Assembly (NCBI GenBank): GCA_002786715.1
Contig: PCTW01000016.1
Span: 122,949-155,325 of the forward strand
Direction of reading: 5' to 3'
From: Bdellovibrio sp. CG22_combo_CG10-13_8_21_14_all_39_27
Lineage (GTDB): Bacteria; Bdellovibrionota; Bacteriovoracia; Bacteriovoracales; Bacteriovoracaceae
Length of the DNA: 32,377 bases
Under the pieces are notes generated by a model. It was not told the DNA's origin. It saw only the letters and a program-made list of their open reading frames with translations, and did no database searches. Position numbers and translations under genes: made by a program. Positions 26,138 to 32,377 of this stretch are shown here, one piece after another; the stretch's first letter is position 1, and the number at the start of each line of letters is the position of its first letter.

Positions 26138-26157
26138 CAGACTCATGGACGAGTCTG
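26138..26157 (+). promoter_or_regulatory. Leader hairpin just before the subtilase ribosome site
   Basis: cagactc (26138-26144) and gagtctg (26151-26157) form a perfect 7-bp stem with a six-base loop, followed shortly by the GAGGAG ribosome site. A GATAAT hexamer lies about 20 bases upstream. The hairpin could affect mRNA stability or initiation. Its role is unproven. Confidence 0.4.
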
Positions 26158-26174
26158 GTGGTGAGGAGTCAAGG

Positions 26175-27650
26175 ATGACTTGTACCAAAAAAGGCGCCTT
26201 TTTTTTCTTGTGCCTATCTGCCATTTTCAGTTTCAATGTCGAGGCCAAACGCTATATTGTTCGTTATAAAAATAATGAAAGTGGCGGTCGCGTTTCTGCA
26301 TTAAGCAAGCGTGCTCAGCGTTCTATCGTTCATCTTACAAAAAAATCTGAAGTCGATGCTATAAAAAAACAAAGTGATGTGGCCTATATCGAAGAGGATA
26401 TTTATCTTCACGCCAATTATGAGCCAGGTGATAGCAACGGAACTGTTGATCCTCGATATGATGAACAATGGCATTATGGAAATGTAAATGGCCTTAACCT
26501 GCCTCTCGCTTGGGATCTCTCTACAGGCTTAACTTCTCAAGTTGTGGCCGTTGTCGATACGGGTTTTACCGATCACTCTGAACTCTCTGGTCGAATTGCT
26601 TCAAGTGCCGATATGATTGATGATGCAACTTTAGGTCGCGATGGAAATGGGCGAGATAATGATGGCCATGATCCAGGCGATTACAATACTGGTTTTGAAT
26701 CTTGCAGTGGTGGCTCTATGAAAAATAGTAGCTGGCACGGAACCCACGTTCTTGGAACAATTGGGGCCAATGCCGAAAATGGAGTAGGCGTTGTTGGTGT
26801 TAATTGGAAAGCAAAGCTAGTGGCCGTCAGAGTGTTGGGACCTTGTGGAGGCTGGCTTTCAGATATCGCCGATGGTATTCGCTGGGCAGCTGGAGGAACT
26901 GTTGCTGGTGTCTCAAACAATCCTTATCCTGCAAAAGTTATTAATCTCTCGCTCGGTGGCCCTGGTGCTTGTTCAAACACACTTCAAGAGGCCATTGATT
27001 ATGCTCGCTCTCAAAAGTCTGTCGTTGTTGTAGCGGCCGGAAACGATGGCAATAATATGGATTATTATCCTTATCAACCTTCAACTTGTCGTGGGGTCAT
27101 AACCGTTGGCGCCACTGATTCAGGTGGAGTGAAGGCCTATTATAGTAATTATGGGAAAGCTGTTGATGTTTGGGCCCCAGGGGGAACAAGTTTTCAAGGT
27201 GTGCTTTCCCTTGGAAATTCTGGTTCACAAGGACCGATGACTGAAATTTATAAAACAATGGCCGGTACAAGTATGGCCTCTCCTCATGTTTCTGGAGTTG
27301 CTTCTTTAATTCTTGCGGTTAATCCCGATCTCTATCCTAATCAAGTCGAAGGGGCTCTTCGTGAATCGAGTCTTGCCAATGGAGTACTCGATGCAAGAGA
27401 TGCTATAGATATCGCCATGAGCATGACTCCCGATCCTAATTATACGGTTCCTGAATTTAGTACGGGAACAACTCCAGTTTCAACTGCGCCAACTCCCATC
27501 TTTACTTCTGATGATAATGGCGGTGCTTGCGGTTCAGTGATTGATGTTTCTGGTGGTTCTTCAGGCGGTGGGCCTGGTCAATTCATGGTGACTTTGGCGA
27601 TCGGCCTTATGTTAATTGTGATACCTAAAAAATCTTTTAAAAAGAATTAG
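26175..27650 (+). CDS. Secreted subtilisin-family (S8) protease with C-terminal anchor-like tail
   Basis: This 491-residue protease has a signal peptide (to about VEA, 24) and an I9-type propeptide (about 25-78, KRYIVRYKN to VAYIEED). The S8 domain has D128 (VAVVDTG), H188 (SSWHGTHVLG), oxyanion N290 (AAGNDG) and S366 (MAGTSMASPHVSG). The tail has a linker rich in Thr and Pro, then ACGSVIDVSGGSSGGG, a hydrophobic helix (about 470-483) and basic KKSFKKN. This resembles tripartite C-terminal sorting signals. I chose ATG 26175 because GGAG lies 6 bases upstream and the signal peptide begins there. An in-frame ATG ten codons earlier would add a charged leader. The gene is likely exported for external proteolysis. 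Confidence 0.92.
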   Translation: MTCTKKGAFFFLCLSAIFSFNVEAKRYIVRYKNNESGGRVSALSKRAQRSIVHLTKKSEVDAIKKQSDVAYIEEDIYLHANYEPGDSNGTVDPRYDEQWHYGNVNGLNLPLAWDLSTGLTSQVVAVVDTGFTDHSELSGRIASSADMIDDATLGRDGNGRDNDGHDPGDYNTGFESCSGGSMKNSSWHGTHVLGTIGANAENGVGVVGVNWKAKLVAVRVLGPCGGWLSDIADGIRWAAGGTVAGVSNNPYPAKVINLSLGGPGACSNTLQEAIDYARSQKSVVVVAAGNDGNNMDYYPYQPSTCRGVITVGATDSGGVKAYYSNYGKAVDVWAPGGTSFQGVLSLGNSGSQGPMTEIYKTMAGTSMASPHVSGVASLILAVNPDLYPNQVEGALRESSLANGVLDARDAIDIAMSMTPDPNYTVPEFSTGTTPVSTAPTPIFTSDDNGGACGSVIDVSGGSSGGGPGQFMVTLAIGLMLIVIPKKSFKKN

Positions 27651-28021
27651 AATTCTGTACACATAACAAAAATGAATTGATGATTAAAATCAGAACCGGG
27701 AACTCCTTCCGGGTATTCTTGTCCTTCAATTTTTGCAGTCAAAATTTCAAAGCCTTCATTTTTCTGTAATGATTTAAGGACAATTTTTTCACCACTTGTT
27801 TTATTTTTCAAAATCTTTGATGTCTCCGTCATTTCAAAAGAATAAAATTCATCAGCTACAGACTGGCCTGCTTTGATTGTTTCCTTTTCACCAAGTTGTA
27901 CGCTTTCGCCTTTAAGTAGATGTCCTAAGCCAGCAGCATAGGTTGCGCCACAGTTAAGGGGAGTGTTGGCGAAAGTTAAAGTCGAGATAAAAAAAGTTGC
28001 CAAACAAATGATTGTCTTCAT
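27647..28021 (-). CDS. Small secreted protein, unknown function
   Basis: This 124-residue protein has a signal peptide (MKTIICLATFFISTLTFA). Its mature chain of about 106 residues has two cysteines (NCGA near the start, MCTEF at the very end) and is beta-rich in character. I do not recognise a family. A ribosome site (GAGGAGA) precedes the ATG. Its stop overlaps the end of the convergent subtilase by a few bases. Position next to two proteases could suggest an inhibitor or chaperone. That is conjecture only. Confidence 0.75.
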   Translation of the reverse strand: MKTIICLATFFISTLTFANTPLNCGATYAAGLGHLLKGESVQLGEKETIKAGQSVADEFYSFEMTETSKILKNKTSGEKIVLKSLQKNEGFEILTAKIEGQEYPEGVPGSDFNHQFIFVMCTEF

Positions 28022-28090
28022 AAATTTCTCCTCTACTTGTGAAAATAGGACTTTTTGAGTTGGCAGGCAATGGCCTATGTAAAAAGGATA

Positions 28091-29044
28091 TTAAGAAACT
28101 GGGGTTAAAGGTTTTAAGTCTTTGGCGATCCTTTCTAAATTGTCGAAGCAGAGCTGGGCCATTTGTGCCCTGGCTTCTCTGGTCGCTGAACCAATATGAG
28201 GAGTGATGAGAACTCGCTCGATTGAATTAAGGGGAGAGTTTTGAGGTAGAGGTTCAGGTGTCGTGACATCAAGTCCTACGGCGAAGAGATGATCTTTTTT
28301 CAAAACATCAATTAAATCTTCTTGATTCATAATTTCACCGCGAGAAGTATTAATCAGGATGGCATCTTTCTTCATCAGCAGAAGTTCTTTTTGATTGATC
28401 AGGGAACGAGTTTCTGGGGTTAAAGGAGTCATCAGGACAATGACATCACTTTCCTTTAAAAGTTCATGGAGGCTTAAGAGTGTTGCTTGATTCTTTTTTT
28501 CAAAGTCGAGATGGGCCTTTCTATTGTGATAAAGAATTTGCATGTCAAAAGCCCCACGGGCCATCTCAGCAATTCGCTGACCAATACGACCAGCTCCAAC
28601 AATTCCCAGCTTTTTATTCTTTAAAGCAATTCCCAAATGACCCATCGGTTCCCAGCCAATCCATTTGCCAGTTGATACGTCAGGAGCGGCCCTGTGGATC
28701 TGACGAGCACAGTTAAGCATTAGGGCAAAGGTGAGTTCTGCTGTTGCTTCAGTTAAGACGTCAGGTGTGTTGGTGACGATGATATTATGGGCGCGACAAT
28801 AGTCGAGATCGATATTGTTGGTGCCAACAGCGAATTGAGCGATGGCCTTTAAGTTTGGAAGTTCTTTAAGTAATTCTTGATTGATTTTATCTTCTAATGT
28901 CGTCACTAGGGCCCATGCTTCTTTTGCGGTATTGAGAATTTCCGAATGTGTGGGAGCACGCCCAAATTCGAGAGTTTCCAACTGAAAAGGTTGGTTGCTA
29001 TAGGGTAACTGACGGGTTGAGACGACTTTTTTCATAATATCCAT
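28091..29044 (-). CDS. D-isomer-specific 2-hydroxyacid dehydrogenase
   Basis: This 317-residue NAD(P)-dependent enzyme is of the glyoxylate/hydroxypyruvate reductase type. It has FAVGTNNIDL and NTPDVLTEATAE of the catalytic domain. The dinucleotide loop is GIVGAGRIGQ (G150/G152/G155). The active-site residues are R235 (NTSRGE), E264 (TTPEPLP) and H283 (TPHIGSAT). The length is standard (310-330). The basic HNRK after the second strand could favour NADPH. The exact 2-oxoacid is not resolvable by eye. The start at 29044 has an AAGG 4-5 bases upstream, and an ATG three codons later is also possible. It is divergent from the subtilase at 29173. Confidence 0.92.
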   Translation of the reverse strand: MDIMKKVVSTRQLPYSNQPFQLETLEFGRAPTHSEILNTAKEAWALVTTLEDKINQELLKELPNLKAIAQFAVGTNNIDLDYCRAHNIIVTNTPDVLTEATAELTFALMLNCARQIHRAAPDVSTGKWIGWEPMGHLGIALKNKKLGIVGAGRIGQRIAEMARGAFDMQILYHNRKAHLDFEKKNQATLLSLHELLKESDVIVLMTPLTPETRSLINQKELLLMKKDAILINTSRGEIMNQEDLIDVLKKDHLFAVGLDVTTPEPLPQNSPLNSIERVLITPHIGSATREARAQMAQLCFDNLERIAKDLKPLTPVS

Positions 29045-29172
29045 TGTGCCTTTTTTTTTATGACAGGAAAAGTCAGTAGACTGAAACCTATTGTAGATAA
29101 AAAATGATATGTACTAAAAATTTTATATTAATACTCAAGGATGAGTCTCTTATTTTGTTTCAAGGAGGAATT

Positions 29173-30516
29173 ATGAAAAAAGTTCTATTGGCCGCAACAC
29201 TTGCTGTGATTGCATCGGCCCAAGCTGCAACAGTGGCAATTATCGATTCTGGCACTGATATGCAACACAAGGAAATTGTTCCTCACGCATGGATCAACCC
29301 AATCGAAATTCCAGGTAATGATCGCGATGAAGATCATAATGGTTATCAAGATGATATTTACGGTTGGAACTTTGCCGAAGGCAATAATCAAGTTATCGAT
29401 TATAGCTATCTTGGTTTACTAACGGAAGACATCAGAAAGTTTTTTGAAATTCAAACAAAGTATTTCTACGGAACTGCCACGGCAGAAGAAATTCAGTGGA
29501 TGCGTGATCAAGTAAAAGATCAGTCATTCATCAAGCGCATCAGTGCTTATGGAAACTTCATGCACGGTACTCACGTAACAGGCATCGCCATTAAGAATAC
29601 AACTTCAAAAGCTTTGGCGATTAAGTTGATTCCTACTGAAGTGAAGCTTCCTGGACAAAGCCTCTATGAAGGTAAGGGCAATGGTCTCAAACTTAAAATC
29701 TTAAAAGGTTTAATGACAACATTGGCGAAGCAACAAATCGTCATGATGTCTGAAATTGGTGCCTATGTTAATTTTCATAAGGCCGATATCGCCAACGGAT
29801 CTTTCGGAACAGGTTTTGGTCAAGCTAAAATGATTGTTCAAACAATTGCCAAAGTTGTGATGAAAGACATTACACCTGAGCAAGTTGAGGATATGGCCCG
29901 CGTCTTTATGAATACTCTTTTGCTAGAGGGACAAAAATTTGTAAATGCCGCTCCTAAGACTCTTTTTGTTTTTGCCGCAGGTAATGATGGTTCGAACAAT
30001 GATCTCTATCCCACTTTTCCAACCAACCTCGATGCTCCAAACGTCATCAGTGTGGCTGCGACGATGGAAGATATGACAATTGCCCCATTTTCAAATTATG
30101 GAATTAAAGAAGTTGATATTGCAGCTCCAGGCGTAGGGATTTTATCAAGCGCTCCTGGGAATAATTATCTCACTGTGTCAGGAACCAGTCAGGCAGCACC
30201 TTTTGTTGCCAACATTGCTGCTAGAGTTAAAGAGGCCAATCCTGGTTTGACTCCGGCACAAGTGAAGCAAATTCTCCTAAATACAGTGGATAAACGCGAT
30301 TTCTTGGTCGGTAAAGTAACTTCAGAAGGTATGGTTAACGCTGAGCGCGCTATTCGTGCGGGAGAGTTATCTAATGACCTAAGTTTGGAAATGTCAGTTG
30401 ATATTTCCCGTCAAGAAATTGTAGACTCAGGAAGTTATATTACGTTTGGACCTAAGTCTGTTGCCTCAAAAGGGTTTGTATTGCCGCTGCCTAGCAACTT
30501 CGTTATTACACAGTAA
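29173..30516 (+). CDS. Subtilisin-family (S8) protease without a propeptide
   Basis: This 447-residue secreted protease has a signal peptide (about 1-18, ending SAQA), and the catalytic Asp already appears at D25 (AIIDSGTD). There is no room for an I9 propeptide. H131 is in NFMHGTHVTG, N271 in AAGNDG and S339 in SGTSQAAPFV. The D-to-H gap is about 106 residues against about 32 in subtilisin. The insertion is charged (YFYGTATAEEIQWMRD) and probably helical, and a second large insertion follows the His. I chose ATG 29173 because of the AAGGAGG site. An ATG 23 codons upstream lacks one. The gene ends before a good terminator. It is active-looking, with a non-classical insertion-rich form. Confidence 0.9.
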   Translation: MKKVLLAATLAVIASAQAATVAIIDSGTDMQHKEIVPHAWINPIEIPGNDRDEDHNGYQDDIYGWNFAEGNNQVIDYSYLGLLTEDIRKFFEIQTKYFYGTATAEEIQWMRDQVKDQSFIKRISAYGNFMHGTHVTGIAIKNTTSKALAIKLIPTEVKLPGQSLYEGKGNGLKLKILKGLMTTLAKQQIVMMSEIGAYVNFHKADIANGSFGTGFGQAKMIVQTIAKVVMKDITPEQVEDMARVFMNTLLLEGQKFVNAAPKTLFVFAAGNDGSNNDLYPTFPTNLDAPNVISVAATMEDMTIAPFSNYGIKEVDIAAPGVGILSSAPGNNYLTVSGTSQAAPFVANIAARVKEANPGLTPAQVKQILLNTVDKRDFLVGKVTSEGMVNAERAIRAGELSNDLSLEMSVDISRQEIVDSGSYITFGPKSVASKGFVLPLPSNFVITQ

Positions 30517-30542
30517 CGAACTTAGATTTTTGGTCACAAAGG

Positions 30543-30571
30543 GGGAGGTTGGTCAGAGCCTCCCTTTTTTT
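30543..30571 (+). terminator. Intrinsic terminator after subtilase
   Basis: gggagg (30543-30548) and cctccc (30559-30564) form a stem followed by seven T's (30565-30571), reading in the + direction. The T-run touches the stop codon of the convergent methyltransferase gene. Confidence 0.75.
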
Positions 30572-31217
30572 ATTCAATCAGATAACAAACATTTTGAACT
30601 TGTTGAATTCCGGCTTCTACAAATTTTGGACTTATGGCAGTGATCGTCTCACGATAAATTTCTTGCACCTTAAAATCTTTATACAATAGTTCAACCTCAT
30701 CCTTATTAACAGAGAATGGCGGTCCTGGAACTTTTTCTTGCGGGTATTCAAAAGTAACCAATAAAATCTTTGCGCCCAGATTTAAAAACTCACAAAGTTT
30801 TTCCGCATAGTGCTTACGCAGATCAAAAGGTAGGGCCACCATGGCGGCACGATCAAAGACGTAATGAATAGGACTGGTGATATCACTATGAAATTCAAAA
30901 AAATCACCGTTCCAAATTTCAAGCTTCTCGTTTTGATAAACAGTGAAATTGCCTTTCTTGGTTTGTTTGTACTCACGAGGATGTTCTGCTTGAAATTGTT
31001 CGATCGCCAGTTCACTGATTTCAATTCCAGTGACCTTAAGATTTAAATCCTGAAGATAGAGGAGATCTAAGCTTTTTCCACAAAGAGGCAAAAGAACATG
31101 ATCATTTTCATTTATATTAAGCAAAGGAAGGTGTCTTACTAGGTGGGGGGAAGTCTGTCCTTGGTGAAAGGCCGTTCGACCATCTCTCCAAGCTTGTTTC
31201 CAAAATTCTAAATCCAT
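30570..31217 (-). CDS. Thiopurine S-methyltransferase family protein
   Basis: This 215-residue SAM methyltransferase of the TPMT type has FWKQAWRDGRTAFHQGQTSPHLVRHL near the N-terminus. VLLPLCGKSLDLLYL and VTGIEISELAIEQF form the SAM core, YVFDRAAMVALP follows, and the C-terminus is typical. In bacteria these enzymes methylate chalcogen compounds such as selenite or tellurite, or thiopurines. The native substrate is unknown here. The length equals that of the family (about 215). It is convergent to the subtilase gene, and the gap to asnB has no gene. Confidence 0.9.
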   Translation of the reverse strand: MDLEFWKQAWRDGRTAFHQGQTSPHLVRHLPLLNINENDHVLLPLCGKSLDLLYLQDLNLKVTGIEISELAIEQFQAEHPREYKQTKKGNFTVYQNEKLEIWNGDFFEFHSDITSPIHYVFDRAAMVALPFDLRKHYAEKLCEFLNLGAKILLVTFEYPQEKVPGPPFSVNKDEVELLYKDFKVQEIYRETITAISPKFVEAGIQQVQNVCYLIE

Positions 31218-31456
31218 AAATACCCTTTGTTCTAAGTCATCTGGTCAAATATTACCTAGTCGCAGATTAACGAATTGATAATTTGAGCGCAAGTTCGTTG
31301 TTATATTTTAATTAATTCAAAACGTTGGCTTGTGTTTTTTGATATATTCATAAAAATGATCAATTATATAAAATAATATTAAAAAATACCCGATATTATT
31401 GTAGGATTAATTGATTTTGGTGCCGAGGTGGGCATCAACTCGCAAGGAGATAGTAC
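31218..31456. other. Non-coding AT-rich leader between TPMT gene and asnB
   Basis: This 239-base gap has no gene I can support. It is very AT-rich around 31340-31400 and contains the inverted repeat aataatat (31372-31379) / atattatt (31393-31400), which might bind a regulator. A small tgcc/ggca hairpin lies just before the AAGGAG ribosome site. It should hold promoters for both divergent genes, but no hexamer pair stands out. I do not see a riboswitch fold. Confidence 0.5.
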
Positions 31457-32377
31457 ATGTGTGGAATTTTGGCCGTTTACTCTTGTCGTGATGTTCAAGA
31501 AGCTTTGACTCAGAGTCGAAAGCTGTCTCATCGTGGGCCTGATGAATCTGATTGGTATGTAAGCTCAGCCGGGCATATCCTTGTGCACGAGAGATTGAGT
31601 ATTGTCGATTTAGCTTCAGGTAAACAACCTATTCAAGGAACAACTGAAGCACATGTTATTCATAATGGAGAAATTTATAATCATCAGGCCCTTTATCAAA
31701 CATTAAAAACAAAAGTGACACCACGAACTCATTCTGACAGTGAAATCATTGTTCATCTTTATGAGCAAGAGGGTGTGTCCTTTGTTGATAAATTAGATGG
31801 TATTTTTGCTTTCGTCGTCGTTGACGGTGATAAATTTTTTGCGGCCAGAGACGCTATTGGTGTTAAGCCTCTTTTTTGGGGACGCGATGATCACGATGCA
31901 ATTTGGTTTGCTTCCGAGTACAAAGCGCTTCAAGAAGTTTGTTGGGAAATTGATGAATTTCCACCAGGGCACTACTTCACTCCAGAGACAGGTTTCGTGC
32001 AATGGTATCAACCTTCTTGGATGACGGCAGAGCCAACTCAAGATGCGACGGGATTGCGTGAGGCTTTAGTGTCTGCAGTTCAAAAACGTCTTATGAGTGA
32101 TGTAGAGATTGGTGTCCTTTTATCTGGTGGACTTGATTCTTCATTGATCTCTAGCATTGTCGCACGAGAGATGAAGGCCCGTGGAAAAAAGCTGAAGTCA
32201 TTTTCCGTAGGATTCAGTAGTGATTCGCCAGATCTTAAAAAAGCGCGCGAAGTGGCAACCTTTTTAGATACTGAACACCATGAAGTGGTAGTGACTATTG
32301 AGCAAGGGATTCGCCATCTTGAAAAAATTATTTATCATCTCGAAAGTTATGATGTCACAACAATACGTGCATCAACT
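31457..32377 (+). CDS. asnB: Asparagine synthase (glutamine-hydrolysing), 3' end missing
   Basis: This frame stays open from ATG 31457 to the window edge (307 codons). The AAGGAG ribosome site is 11 bases upstream. After the Met is the catalytic Cys2 (MCGILAVYS), followed by SHRGPDES, VHERLSIVDL and NGEIYNH. Together these form a class II glutamine amidotransferase domain. The synthetase PP-loop is LLSGGLDSSL (SGGLDS at 223-228), then SFSVGF. The visible end LESYDVTTIRAST is typical AsnB. It makes asparagine from aspartate, glutamine and ATP. Some AsnB-like proteins work in peptidoglycan or peptide amidation, which cannot be ruled out from the N-terminal half. Confidence 0.93.
   Translation, partial: MCGILAVYSCRDVQEALTQSRKLSHRGPDESDWYVSSAGHILVHERLSIVDLASGKQPIQGTTEAHVIHNGEIYNHQALYQTLKTKVTPRTHSDSEIIVHLYEQEGVSFVDKLDGIFAFVVVDGDKFFAARDAIGVKPLFWGRDDHDAIWFASEYKALQEVCWEIDEFPPGHYFTPETGFVQWYQPSWMTAEPTQDATGLREALVSAVQKRLMSDVEIGVLLSGGLDSSLISSIVAREMKARGKKLKSFSVGFSSDSPDLKKAREVATFLDTEHHEVVVTIEQGIRHLEKIIYHLESYDVTTIRAST

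Noticed and set aside
31793-32041. Minus-strand frame of 82 codons opposite asnB
   Set aside because: The opposite strand has an unbroken asparagine synthase frame with clear motifs.
1-32377. Insertion sequence, prophage or integrative element
   Set aside because: No transposase, integrase, phage gene or flanking direct repeats around gene blocks were found. The tRNA has no adjacent duplicated 3' end.

Overview
The window looks like a contiguous piece of chromosome from an AT-rich Gram-negative bacterium. An FtsX/LolC-E-type permease, FadI/FadJ-type beta-oxidation genes, an outward-directed secretome and four secreted proteases in about 8 kb fit a predatory or scavenging deltaproteobacterial relative, such as the Bdellovibrio/Bacteriovorax group. 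That placement is inferred from gene content and protein style, not from a marker gene. I see no insertion sequence, phage gene, integrase or CRISPR array. One asparagine synthase gene runs off the right edge and one thiolase gene runs off the left edge.

Layout. (1) 1-4336 (+): thiolase, a FadJ-like bifunctional beta-oxidation enzyme, and a LolC/E-like permease coupled to it by an ATGA overlap. (2) 4404-4694 (+): a small secreted protein, separated by a long inverted repeat from (3) 7254-4758 (-), a tightly coupled operon of fatty-acid desaturase, zinc-ribbon SAM methyltransferase and CDP-archaeol-synthase (CarS)-family protein. (4) 7322-8698 (+): a secreted protein of unknown function. (5) 13363-8690 (-): cytochrome P450 (interrupted by one in-frame TGA), a PEP-synthase/rifampin-phosphotransferase-like dikinase, and a UbiA-family membrane prenyltransferase, all overlapping. 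A divergent hexapeptide-repeat acyltransferase-like gene lies beside it (13445-14104, +). (6) tex (-), a FAD oxidoreductase (+), a tRNA with CAT anticodon (-), then the housekeeping run tilS - ftsH - folP (+). (7) 22183-30516: two paralogous trypsin-fold proteases flanking a VOC-fold/dihydroorotase pair, then two subtilisin-family proteases, a small secreted protein and a 2-hydroxyacid dehydrogenase. (8) A thiopurine-methyltransferase-family gene (-) and the 5' part of asnB (+).

How the genes may work together. Blocks 3 and 5 are the least ordinary part. Together they hold a desaturase, a membrane-associated methyltransferase, a CarS-type CTP:lipid enzyme, a P450, an ATP-dependent dikinase, a UbiA transferase and an acyltransferase-like protein, all within about 10 kb and mostly in overlapping operons. 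This suggests production or tailoring of an unusual lipid or isoprenoid. The pathway and product are inference. Block 7 looks like an exported proteolysis arsenal. The remainder is central metabolism, translation and quality control.
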